From the NCBI GenBank assembly GCA_031279965.1, contig JAITHM010000152.1:1-7549 (forward strand): a stretch of DNA of 7,549 bases. Direction: 5' to 3'. Every line of letters starts with the position of its first letter. Positions within the stretch are counted from its first letter, which is position 1. The notes below the pieces were generated by a model that was not told where the DNA came from, ran no database searches, and saw nothing but the letters and a program-made list of their open reading frames with translations. Origin of the DNA: Spirochaetaceae bacterium (GTDB lineage: Bacteria; Spirochaetota; Spirochaetia; Treponematales; Breznakiellaceae). This document shows positions 1-6,872 of the stretch, one piece after another. Position numbers and translations under genes: made by a program.

Positions 1-265
1 CATCGACCCGAGGATTTATCTTGAAAAACTTTCCAAAATTTTCCTTTGTAGAACCGGTACGCTCGGCGATAAGTTTATCCATCTTAGAAATTGGTATGAT
101 TTCCTCAAGTTCCTGTTCAGTGAAACCAAGGGCCAGCCCAAGATTAGCATCAGGGTCCACATCAACTGCTAGTACCTTTCTCTGCTCTGCCGCATAGAGG
201 CGGGCAAGTACGGCAGTAAGGGTTGTTTTACCTACTCCACCCTTTCCGGTAATGGCAATTTTCAT
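1..265 (-). CDS. cooC: CooC-type CO dehydrogenase maturation ATPase, N-terminal part (cut by window edge)
   Basis: I translated this from the complement; the start ATG is at 265-263 and the frame stays open to the left edge (88 codons visible of roughly 250-260 expected). Residues 7-15 read GKGGVGKTT, the deviant Walker A of the MinD/CooC/ArsA P-loop family with its signature lysine (K8). Residues 34-47 (VDVDPDANLGLALG) match the switch region that follows in CooC proteins. CooC is a cytoplasmic dimeric ATPase that assists nickel insertion into the C-cluster of CO dehydrogenase. Its place 77 bp behind cooS supports that role. An AAGGG ribosome-binding site lies 8 bases before the ATG. A plain MinD-like ATPase is the alternative, but the context and the DPDANLG stretch favour CooC. 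The C-terminal part, including the CxC metal-binding pair known in the family, is outside the window. Confidence 0.9.
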   Translation of the reverse strand, partial: MKIAITGKGGVGKTTLTAVLARLYAAEQRKVLAVDVDPDANLGLALGFTEQELEEIIPISKMDKLIAERTGSTKENFGKFFKINPRVD

Positions 266-315
266 CAGTTACACCCTTTTTTGATACGTCTCTTTATTAC
301 CGACCCTTTTTTCAT
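265..315 (-). CDS. Possible 16-residue leader peptide overlapping the cooC start
   Basis: An ATG at 315-313 opens a 16-codon frame, MKKGSVIKRRIKKGCN, whose TGA stop (267-265) shares its A with the cooC ATG (TGATG overlap). The best Shine-Dalgarno match between cooS and cooC, AGGAG at 324-328, is 8 bases before this ATG rather than directly before cooC. The peptide is very basic (7 Lys/Arg of 16) and matches no family I know. If translated it could couple cooC translation to ribosomes arriving from cooS. It may equally be a chance frame, because cooC has its own acceptable AAGGG site. Confidence 0.3.
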   Translation of the reverse strand: MKKGSVIKRRIKKGCN

Positions 316-342
316 TGCACAAACTCCTGAAACACCCTAATC

Positions 343-2235
343 TTAGATACCAAGGGCAGTGCGCTTTGCCTCAATGCCATCGATGATGCTCTTCACAAGT
401 TGCTTTGGATCGGTGTTGATAACGAAGCCGGCACCGGTGATCTTTCGAGTACCCTGGGTAATAAGTTCCATCATTTGGCTTGAACCTTTGACCTGTGGCT
501 CAATACCAAGATACACGTCGATACCACTCGATATAACATAGTTTGCAATCGAAACAGCTTTTTCGCTCATCCACTCCGGCGCGACTCCAACGATGGGGAG
601 TTGAGTCATGTTCACTCCCCAGTCTCGTGCGATACCCGCTACGAGGAGTAATATACGCGAAATGTCTACACAGGCACCCATGTGGAGGATCGGTGGTATA
701 TCGACAAGATCACATACTCTACGCAGACCATCACCACAGACCCACTTTGATTCTTTATTATTAAGACCGGCTTTCGTTGCAAGCTGTGCCGCACAACCTG
801 TAGCGACAATCAGTATATCGTTCTTCAAGAGTTCTTTCATAATCTCGAAGTGAGAATAATCCGGACGGACTCGAGGATTATTGCATCCGACGATACCGAC
901 TGCACCACGCAAAACCCCTGCTTTGATCGCATCAACTGCAGGACGATAACTACCCAACTCATCGATATGACTGTTTGTAACACCGTCAAGTTTATTGATG
1001 ATGATTTCACAAGGATATCCGACAATAGCCGACTGTTTCCCATCCGGGATGAAGACCTTATTCGGATCCCGTTTTGTATATGCGTCAATGGCCATCTTGA
1101 CAAGATCTTTCGCCTGATCAAAGGCTTTTTCCACCTCAAATTCAACATGAATTGCACCGGGAATACGAGCGATAGGACTTGAGGTAACGAACTTTGTATG
1201 GAAACAATCAGCCAACTTAGGAAGCGCAGGAAAAATACATTGCACATCGACACACATCATGTCACAAACACCGGTAAGAATTACATTTTCTTGTTGAAGA
1301 AAGTTACCGGCCATACGAACACCATGACGCATCGATACTTCGTTTGCTGTACAGCAAAGCCCGACAACATTGATGCCTTTGGCTCCTTTAGTCTTCGCCA
1401 GATCCTGTAATTCCTTGACTTCCGTTGCAGTAACGACCATTTCAGAGAAAGCTGGATCGTGGCCGTGAACAACAACATTGACCATATCTCTTTCAAGTAC
1501 TCCAAGATTTCCCTCGGTCTTACGTTCAATCGGAGTACCGAAGAGAATATCGGTTATTTCAGTACCAATCATTGAGCCGCCCCACCCATTAGACAGCCCT
1601 GTACGCAGTCCTTGCCGGACGAGCGCTTCAGCGTCTGCAGTATTGCCCATGTGGGTCATGTGAAGAGAAGTAGCTATCTCACGATCAATCGCGCGAGGCA
1701 TAATTCCTTCTTTCGCCCAAAGGTCCTGCCGTTCTTTAGGAGCACGTTTAGTAAAAATCTGATAACCTTCAGGCTTACCAAATTCCATAAGTCCCACTTC
1801 AGCTACTTCATGTGCCACATCGTATATATCCCGCCCCTCGGTCTTGACACCATATTCTGCCGCCAAGCGGAGAAGTTTGGCCTCATCTCGTACCTGATAA
1901 GGACCATCTCGCCGAGTGCTATGGAGCACGTGAAGAATCTCCCGTGCATGATCTGAGTGAGACGCCGTACCCGCCGCAATCGACCGTAGGTAATTTCTAC
2001 CCGCGATGGCGTGAGCATCCGCGCCGCAGATACCTCGTTGTCCTTTGGGGGAAATGCGGCAGGGGCCCATAGAACAGTTCTTACAACAGATACCGTCCTC
2101 ACCAAATTTACAGTGCGGAGTTTGAGTCTTAGTGCGGTCCTCCCAAGTTTCTGCACCAGCGGCAACTGCTCTCTCTTTAAGTTTAGCAGTTACTTCTTCC
2201 ATCTGTTCGATGGTAGTAAACTCTGGCATTTTCAA
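343..2235 (-). CDS. cooS: Anaerobic CO dehydrogenase, catalytic subunit (CooS/AcsA)
   Basis: This cytoplasmic Ni-Fe-S enzyme interconverts CO2 and CO; in acetogens it passes CO to acetyl-CoA synthase. It has 630 residues, within the usual 620-675. All metal-cluster ligands are visible: D-cluster Cys42 and Cys50; B-cluster Cys51, Cys54, Cys59 and Cys70; for the C-cluster the HGH at 257-259, the CC pair at 294-295, Cys333, Cys451, Cys481 and Cys522. The catalytic lysine lies in EWMSEKA (K559), and His93 and His96 of the proton-relay helix are kept. The stretch around 333-366 (VDVQC, then FHTKFVTSSP and IPGAIHVEFE) resembles the AcsA clade of bifunctional CODH/ACS, so acsA may be the better symbol; no acsB lies in the window. 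The start is a TTG at 2235 with GGAAGG 6 bases upstream; the ATG two codons later (2229) has a less suitable 12-base spacing. It follows folD by 232 bp and has its own promoter (2317-2345). Confidence 0.97.
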   Translation of the reverse strand: MKMPEFTTIEQMEEVTAKLKERAVAAGAETWEDRTKTQTPHCKFGEDGICCKNCSMGPCRISPKGQRGICGADAHAIAGRNYLRSIAAGTASHSDHAREILHVLHSTRRDGPYQVRDEAKLLRLAAEYGVKTEGRDIYDVAHEVAEVGLMEFGKPEGYQIFTKRAPKERQDLWAKEGIMPRAIDREIATSLHMTHMGNTADAEALVRQGLRTGLSNGWGGSMIGTEITDILFGTPIERKTEGNLGVLERDMVNVVVHGHDPAFSEMVVTATEVKELQDLAKTKGAKGINVVGLCCTANEVSMRHGVRMAGNFLQQENVILTGVCDMMCVDVQCIFPALPKLADCFHTKFVTSSPIARIPGAIHVEFEVEKAFDQAKDLVKMAIDAYTKRDPNKVFIPDGKQSAIVGYPCEIIINKLDGVTNSHIDELGSYRPAVDAIKAGVLRGAVGIVGCNNPRVRPDYSHFEIMKELLKNDILIVATGCAAQLATKAGLNNKESKWVCGDGLRRVCDLVDIPPILHMGACVDISRILLLVAGIARDWGVNMTQLPIVGVAPEWMSEKAVSIANYVISSGIDVYLGIEPQVKGSSQMMELITQGTRKITGAGFVINTDPKQLVKSIIDGIEAKRTALGI

Positions 2236-2272
2236 AGCGTACCTTCCTCAAAGCTATCCTTAAAATTTTCAT

Positions 2273-2286
2273 AATTTCAAGAAATT
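2273..2286. repeat. 14-bp palindrome in the cooS leader
   Basis: The plus strand reads aatttc-aa-gaaatt, two perfect 6-base arms around a 2-base centre. It lies about 25-35 bases downstream of the predicted cooS transcription start and 37 bases before the start codon. The size and symmetry suit a dimeric repressor site, but the tract is very AT-rich, so chance symmetry is possible. Confidence 0.35.
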
Positions 2287-2316
2287 GCTTTTTAAAAAAA
2301 ATATCATTCTTTAATC

Positions 2317-2345
2317 ATTATATAATGGAATAAAAATTTTAGCAA
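2317..2345 (-). promoter_or_regulatory. Predicted sigma70-type promoter of cooS
   Basis: On the minus strand a perfect -10 hexamer TATAAT (2322-2317) is preceded, after exactly 17 bases, by TTGCTA (2345-2340; 4 of 6 matches to TTGACA). Transcription would begin near 2310 and leave a leader of about 75 bases before cooS. It would let cooS-cooC be expressed apart from the folate genes. An AT-rich tract raises the chance of accidental matches, but a perfect -10 with ideal spacing at the right place is good support. Confidence 0.65.
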
Positions 2346-2349
2346 CTTA

Positions 2350-2390
2350 TTTTTTAAGATCAATTCAGACATCATTACTGTCTTAAAAAA
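2350..2390. repeat. 10-bp perfect inverted repeat just upstream of the cooS -35 box
   Basis: The arms TTTTTTAAGA (2350-2359) and TCTTAAAAAA (2381-2390) are perfect reverse complements separated by 21 bases. A second, competing pair, AGACA (2367-2371) and TGTCT (2379-2383), overlaps the right arm. The left arm ends 5 bases from the -35 hexamer. It could be a regulator site for cooS or a weak bidirectional stem ending the folD transcript. The stem is A/T-only in 8 of 10 pairs, so it is not a strong terminator. Confidence 0.45.
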
Positions 2391-2467
2391 GAAAGCTTTA
2401 TTAATCCATTATCATCCAAATCTATTAAAAACATCTAAAAACTTATTGTATTTCCTCAATATTAAAA

Positions 2468-3319
2468 TTATATGGTTGCTTTAGCAGCCTCAACTACATG
2501 GGTGAGCAGATTAGTATTTGTTACTGAACCAACACCACCAGGTACTGGCGTAATACCCGCGACTATCGACTCTACTTCCTCGGTACGCACGTCGCCGCAG
2601 GTACCTTTTTCACCATTCGGCTTTGCGTTGACACCAACATCAATAACATATTGACCGGCACGGAAACTTTCTTTCCCAACACTCCATGCGCGTCCCATCG
2701 CCACCACCACCACATCTGCTTCCTGCGTTCTCTTTTGCAGATCTTTAGTTTTGGAATGGCAAACCGTTACGGTCGCGTTCTCTTTTAACAATAACATTGA
2801 TACAGGTTTACCAATAACGGTGGAGCGCCCCAGAACAACAACATTCTTGCCAGCAAGCTCAACCTTAAAGTGTTTAAGAATTTTAATTACCGATTCAGCA
2901 GTGCAAGGGGGATAGCCTTTGCCAGAATCAGAATAAATGCCCGCCATTGAACCGTCAGTGATACCGTCCATATCTTTGCTAGGATCAAGAGCGGCACGAG
3001 CGGCAAAAGCGTCAATCTGTTTGGGTAATGGTTGAAAAAGCAGAACGCCATGAACGTTTTTGTCGCCATTTACCTTCTGAATAGTCTTAATTAGTTCATT
3101 TTGCAGTGCTTCTCGGGGCAATTCAAACACATTTACTGCAATACCCACCTCTTCGGCAGATTTTTTAGCGCCTTTTTCGTAGGCTAAATCGCCTGGCTCC
3201 GTGCCCATCCTGATAATACCCAATGTTGGGGTGATACCTTTTGCTTTAAGCCCCTCAACTTCTTTTTTTAACTGCTCTTTAAGAGCCTCAGCAACTTCTT
3301 TCCCGCTTAATAAGCCCAT
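2468..3319 (-). CDS. folD: Methylene-tetrahydrofolate dehydrogenase of the FolD family, probably without cyclohydrolase activity
   Basis: It has 283 residues, the normal FolD length. In the reductive direction it converts 5,10-methenyl-THF to 5,10-methylene-THF in the cytoplasm with NAD(P)H. Visible features are the folate-site Tyr47, DMDG (116-119) with the conserved Asp118, PPCTAESV (137-144), the Rossmann signature GRSTVIGKPVS (164-174), CHSKT (187-191) and PVPGGVG (258-264). Two residues required for the cyclohydrolase half-reaction in the bifunctional family appear changed. The Lys four residues after the Tyr (human MTHFD1 K56) is Ala51, and the Gln of the V-Q-L-P motif (human Q100) is Phe95 within LLFQPLP. 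It is therefore best read as a monofunctional dehydrogenase working with FchA, encoded 36 bp upstream. The start ATG has AAGGAG 6 bases before it. Whether NADH or NADPH is used cannot be told. Confidence 0.95.
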   Translation of the reverse strand: MGLLSGKEVAEALKEQLKKEVEGLKAKGITPTLGIIRMGTEPGDLAYEKGAKKSAEEVGIAVNVFELPREALQNELIKTIQKVNGDKNVHGVLLFQPLPKQIDAFAARAALDPSKDMDGITDGSMAGIYSDSGKGYPPCTAESVIKILKHFKVELAGKNVVVLGRSTVIGKPVSMLLLKENATVTVCHSKTKDLQKRTQEADVVVVAMGRAWSVGKESFRAGQYVIDVGVNAKPNGEKGTCGDVRTEEVESIVAGITPVPGGVGSVTNTNLLTHVVEAAKATI

Positions 3320-3355
3320 TTTTTTCTCCTTAACTTAATAACCTACAAAAAGATA

Positions 3356-4045
3356 TTATCCTTTCAGTTGTCCTTTGACGCCGTCAAAAATTTTATCGGC
3401 AAGAAGCTCGTATTCTGCAAGAAGAGCATCAGTTTTACGGTTAATATCGCTTGCATAGACTCTATCTTTCATTGCTTTAGTATTAATGTATACATTTAAA
3501 CTTGCTCCACACAGCGCAGCTTTGCAGAATATCACTCCGACTCCCGCGTCGCTGACCGCAAGTTTACTGCCTTTTGTTGCGTATTCTTTATGCAGCCGGA
3601 TTGCCTCTGCACACTTTTGCATAATCTTGAAAGGCACATCACAAGCGGCCTGCAAAGCAGCTTCCATAATTCGATCTTTTTCCGCTTTTTCCGCGTCTGT
3701 ATTTTGAGGAAGACCATAAGCCTTAGAAAGAGGCTCAAATTCCTCTGCATCTTTTTGAATCAAATCAAGCAATTCCTGCTGGAGTCGTTCCGCTTCCTTG
3801 TGGAGCTGGAGCATATCCTCTTCAACATCAGCATATTTTTTCTTGCCAATAGTAAGAGCCCCTACCATATTTCCTAGAGCAGTTCCCACAGCACCCACTA
3901 AAGCGGACGCCCCTCCTCCTCCTGGCACTGGAGCTTTACTGCCTAATACAGAAACAAATTGCGAACAGCTCACTTCAGAAAAATTCATCCCTTGAAACCC
4001 GCCTTTGCTCAAAATATCTTCAAGACTTGGATAGTCATCCGCCAA
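3356..4045 (-). CDS. fchA: Methenyl-tetrahydrofolate cyclohydrolase (FchA, formiminotransferase-cyclodeaminase family)
   Basis: This small all-helical cyclodeaminase-family protein interconverts 10-formyl-THF and 5,10-methenyl-THF in the cytoplasm, the step between Fhs and FolD. The signature APVPGGGGASALVG (39-52) and TIGKKKY (65-71) are typical, followed by a heptad-like helix and a basic C-terminal half. The start is uncertain. The longest frame begins with a TTG at 4045, 20 bp after fhs, with no Shine-Dalgarno sequence. The ATG at 3988 (codon 20, MNFSEVSCSQF) gives 210 residues, which fits the usual family length and N-terminus better but has only an AAGGG directly abutting it. I give the longer form as the outer limit. 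It belongs to the metF-fhs-fchA-folD operon. Serine cycle or histidine-degradation cyclodeaminase is the family alternative; the context makes the folate role much more likely. Confidence 0.92.
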   Translation of the reverse strand: MADDYPSLEDILSKGGFQGMNFSEVSCSQFVSVLGSKAPVPGGGGASALVGAVGTALGNMVGALTIGKKKYADVEEDMLQLHKEAERLQQELLDLIQKDAEEFEPLSKAYGLPQNTDAEKAEKDRIMEAALQAACDVPFKIMQKCAEAIRLHKEYATKGSKLAVSDAGVGVIFCKAALCGASLNVYINTKAMKDRVYASDINRKTDALLAEYELLADKIFDGVKGQLKG

Positions 4046-4065
4046 GTCTTGAAGTGTTCATGTTT

Positions 4066-5802
4066 TTAGAATAGTCCCGAAATCTTACCGGTGTTATCCA
4101 CGTCAATTTTTTCTGCGGAAGGCACCGGCGGTAATCCGGGCATAGTCATAATTTCGCCTGTCAGCGCCACAATAAAACCGGCGCCGGCAGAGATCTTGAT
4201 GTTACGGACCGTAAGCCTCCATCCTTTAGGGGCACCCTTGAGATCAGGGTTATCAGAGAAGCTGTATTGGGTCTTCGCCATACAAATCGGCACCTTGTCC
4301 ATCCCAAGTTTTTCAAGCTGGGCAATCTGCTTCTGCGCGTTTGACTGGATATCCACGCCGTCGGCATGATAGATCTTTTTTGCAATGGCTTCGATTTTTT
4401 CTTTAATAGAAAGATTCACATCGTAAGAGAACTGGAATTCGTTCGGTTTCTCGCAGAGCTTGGCCACTTCTTCAGCCAAAGCCTTGCCGCCTTCGCCGCC
4501 CTTTGCCCACACTTCGGAAAGCGCAACATTCACGCCCAATTCTTTGCACTTCTTCTGAACCAGCTCAAGTTCGGCTGCGGTGTCCAATGGGAAAGCGTTG
4601 ATTGCCACCACCGCGGGCAGTTTGAAGACTTTGGTAACGTTTTCTACGTGCTGAAGCAGATTGGGCAAACCTGCTTCGAGGGCCTTGAGGTTCTCTTTAC
4701 CCAGATCGGCTTTGGCAACGCCGCCGTGCATTTTGAGGGCTCGGACGGTCGCCACAAGGACCACTGCCGACGGTTTAAGTCCGGCGAACCGGCATTTAAT
4801 ATCAAGGAATTTTTCCGCCCCAAGGTCTGCACCGAAGCCGCCTTCAGTAACCACATAGCCGTCTTTGCCGGCCAGTTTAAGAGCAAGCCGTGTAGCCATG
4901 ATTGAGTTACAGCCGTGGGCGATATTGGCGAAAGGACCGCCGTGAATAAATGCAGGCGTACCTTCAAGGGTCTGTACGAGGTTTGGCTTGAGCGCATCTT
5001 TAAGGAGCGCAGCCATAGCGCCCTGGGCGTTAAGCTGTGCGGCGGTAACCGGTTTTTCGCTGCCGTCAGATTGTTTGCCGTAAGTGTAGCCTACGATGAT
5101 CCGTCCCAGTCGGGCTTTAAGGTCGTCGATGCTGGAAGAAAGACAGAGAACCGCCATAATTTCTGAAGCCACAGTGATGTCATACCCGTCTTCGCGGGAC
5201 GCGCCGTTTGCCTTGCCGCCCAGACCGTCAACAATAAAGCGCAACTGCCGGTCGTTCATATCGACGCATCGGCGCCATATAATCTTACGAGGGTCGAGGT
5301 TGAGTTTGTTGCCCTGATAGATATGATTATCAATCATTGCGGCAAGCAGGTTATTTGCCGCGCCTATAGCATGGAAGTCGCCGGTAAAGTGCAGGTTGAT
5401 GTCTTCCATAGGAATAACCTGAGCCCAGCCGCCGCCTGCTGCGCCGCCTTTCACACCGAATACGGGCCCTAAAGAGGGTTCCCGGAGCGCCACAATAACT
5501 TTTTTGCCGATCTTTTTAAGACCGTCGGAGACGCCGACAGTGGTGGTGGTTTTGCCCTCTCCAGCCGGCGTAGGGGTGATCGCCGTTACCAGAATAAGTT
5601 TGGCGTCAGGATCGTCTTTATGTTCGATAAGGTAGTTATAATCAACCTTTGCTTTGTAGTACCCGATGGGTTCCAGATATTTCTCAGGAACGCCGACCTG
5701 TTTGGCAATTTCAAAAATCCGGTCGGTATGTGCTGGATACACCATCTGTGCAATAGCAATATCAGAGGGATTAGGTTCTCTCTTTACTCCATCTCCTGTC
5801 AT
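4066..5802 (-). CDS. fhs: Formate-tetrahydrofolate ligase (10-formyl-THF synthetase)
   Basis: This cytoplasmic, normally homotetrameric enzyme activates formate: formate + THF + ATP gives 10-formyl-THF, the ATP-consuming step of the methyl branch. It has 578 residues, slightly longer than the common 555-560. The P-loop TPAGEGKTT is at 78-86, followed by REPSLGPVFGVKGGAAGGG (107-125), INLHFTGDFHAIGAANNL (135-152) and the glycine-rich EGGFGADLGAEKF segment in the middle; all are hallmarks of the family. The start ATG has AGGAG 6 bases upstream, and metF ends only 15 bp before it, so the two are almost certainly co-transcribed. G+C content is visibly higher than in fchA and folD downstream. fhs is a common marker for acetogens but also occurs in non-acetogens; the neighbouring cooS makes the acetogenic reading stronger. 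Confidence 0.98.
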   Translation of the reverse strand: MTGDGVKREPNPSDIAIAQMVYPAHTDRIFEIAKQVGVPEKYLEPIGYYKAKVDYNYLIEHKDDPDAKLILVTAITPTPAGEGKTTTTVGVSDGLKKIGKKVIVALREPSLGPVFGVKGGAAGGGWAQVIPMEDINLHFTGDFHAIGAANNLLAAMIDNHIYQGNKLNLDPRKIIWRRCVDMNDRQLRFIVDGLGGKANGASREDGYDITVASEIMAVLCLSSSIDDLKARLGRIIVGYTYGKQSDGSEKPVTAAQLNAQGAMAALLKDALKPNLVQTLEGTPAFIHGGPFANIAHGCNSIMATRLALKLAGKDGYVVTEGGFGADLGAEKFLDIKCRFAGLKPSAVVLVATVRALKMHGGVAKADLGKENLKALEAGLPNLLQHVENVTKVFKLPAVVAINAFPLDTAAELELVQKKCKELGVNVALSEVWAKGGEGGKALAEEVAKLCEKPNEFQFSYDVNLSIKEKIEAIAKKIYHADGVDIQSNAQKQIAQLEKLGMDKVPICMAKTQYSFSDNPDLKGAPKGWRLTVRNIKISAGAGFIVALTGEIMTMPGLPPVPSAEKIDVDNTGKISGLF

Positions 5803-5817
5803 ATTTTGCTCCTCGTA

Positions 5818-6804
5818 TTAGAAATTCCCCAAGAAAATCTCAGGGCGGCGGTGGACAGTATCCTTGCCTTCTGGTGAGGGGCGAAGGCCAGCCCATTCCA
5901 CAATGTCAACCGCGTCCGGCGCTTTATTGAGCGTGTAGAGGTGGATACCTTGAACATCGCAGCACATCAGTTTGTGGATTTGATCAACGGTCCATTCTTT
6001 ACCAGCTTTTTTGAAGTCGTCGGCGTACTGCTTGGTAAGTTCGGGGGACGCGCCACGTGGCGCAGGGTATTTGCCGATGATGGCGGCGAGGCTGCGCGGA
6101 ATGGCGCACTCATTGGGGTTCATTGTAAGCGCGGCGATATTCGGGCCGGGGGCGTTCCCCGCGTTGAGCGCGGGCATAACGCCGAGGACGACCGGCAGAT
6201 GGAATCCGGCTTTACGAAGTGTTTTTATCCATTTTTCGTAGGCTGCTATGTCGTGACACGTCTGGGCGAGACAGAATTCCGCGCCCGCGTCCTGTTTAAT
6301 CCGCATAAACGCCATATCCGCCCACTTGCTACGTGCATCGGTATGAATTTCTGGATCTCCAGCACAAGCTATACAATAGTTCGAGTGCTTTGTGTGTACA
6401 TAATCAACCAACTGGCTGGCATAATGAAACCTGCCGCCGGTTTTAACATCGGGTTTGCCTGTTTCGGGGTCGATGCGATAGTCGCCGCGAAGCGCAAGAA
6501 TGTTCTCAACGCCGTGTGACGCGTACTCTTTAAGGTTGTCATCAATGGTCTTTTCGGTTTCCATGATGCACGTGTAGTGTGTCATGCAGTTGATACCCTG
6601 TTTCTGGACATAAGAACACACTTCAACGCTCTTGCCTTTGTTGGTACCACCGGCTCCATAGGTACAACTGATGAAATCAGGATTGTACTTCTTGCAGATA
6701 TCAATCTCTTTCTGTAGTTTTGGAACACCATCATCTTCTTTTGGGGGGAAAACCTCAAAAGACACCGTCATCTTCTTTTTAAGTATGTCGGCTATTCTCG
6801 CCAT
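5818..6804 (-). CDS. metF: 5,10-methylene-tetrahydrofolate reductase (MetF family)
   Basis: It reduces methylene-THF to 5-methyl-THF with FAD, the last step of the methyl branch before the corrinoid methyltransferase. Visible features are SFEVFPPKE (15-23) with the catalytic Glu17, SCTYGAGGTN (46-55), HYTC (76-79), LALRGD (103-108) with Asp108 that binds near the flavin, FHYASQLV (126-133), PEIHTDARS (151-159) and the C-terminal GIHLYTLN (286-293). The length of 328 is somewhat above the approximately 290-300 of E. coli MetF. Two things are odd: 12 cysteines, and Gln181 followed by TCHD where E. coli has FFFD. No metV lies beside it, although many acetogens pair MetF with MetV. It is the first gene of the operon, with AGAGGG 5 bases before the ATG, a strong promoter at 6922-6950 and a structured leader. 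Confidence 0.95.
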   Translation of the reverse strand: MARIADILKKKMTVSFEVFPPKEDDGVPKLQKEIDICKKYNPDFISCTYGAGGTNKGKSVEVCSYVQKQGINCMTHYTCIMETEKTIDDNLKEYASHGVENILALRGDYRIDPETGKPDVKTGGRFHYASQLVDYVHTKHSNYCIACAGDPEIHTDARSKWADMAFMRIKQDAGAEFCLAQTCHDIAAYEKWIKTLRKAGFHLPVVLGVMPALNAGNAPGPNIAALTMNPNECAIPRSLAAIIGKYPAPRGASPELTKQYADDFKKAGKEWTVDQIHKLMCCDVQGIHLYTLNKAPDAVDIVEWAGLRPSPEGKDTVHRRPEIFLGNF

Positions 6805-6821
6805 AAATACCCTCTACAATT

Positions 6822-6855
6822 CCGCTCTGACCGGAGCCGTCCGGTCATGCCGCGG
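6822..6855 (-). promoter_or_regulatory. Strong leader hairpin before metF
   Basis: TGACCGGA (6828-6835) and TCCGGTCA (6840-6847) form a perfect 8-bp stem around a 4-base loop; outer CCGC (6822-6825) and GCGG (6852-6855) can extend it. In the metF transcript its foot is 6 bases upstream of the AGAGGG ribosome-binding site. No U run follows on the minus strand, so it is not a terminator. It may influence ribosome access or mRNA stability, or bind a protein. Confidence 0.5.
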
Positions 6856-6872
6856 TAATTTGATTTTTTGTC

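Larger units (their letters stand above)
2236..2467. other. AT-rich intergenic region between folD and cooS
   Basis: This 232-bp gap holds the cooS promoter, two inverted repeats and the cooS ribosome-binding site. It is far richer in A and T than the flanking genes. I see no GC-rich stem followed by a T run, so no classical terminator after folD, and no credible small gene. Confidence 0.8.

Noticed and set aside
2350..2390. Rho-independent terminator for folD
   Set aside because: The stem is almost entirely A/T, the loop is 21 bases long and no T run follows the stem on the minus strand.
4366..4905. 179-codon open frame on the plus strand
   Set aside because: It lies wholly antisense to fhs, has no ribosome-binding site, and its composition mirrors the complementary fhs codons.
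5941..6519. 192-codon open frame on the plus strand
   Set aside because: It is antisense to metF and open because of high G+C content; no recognisable domain.
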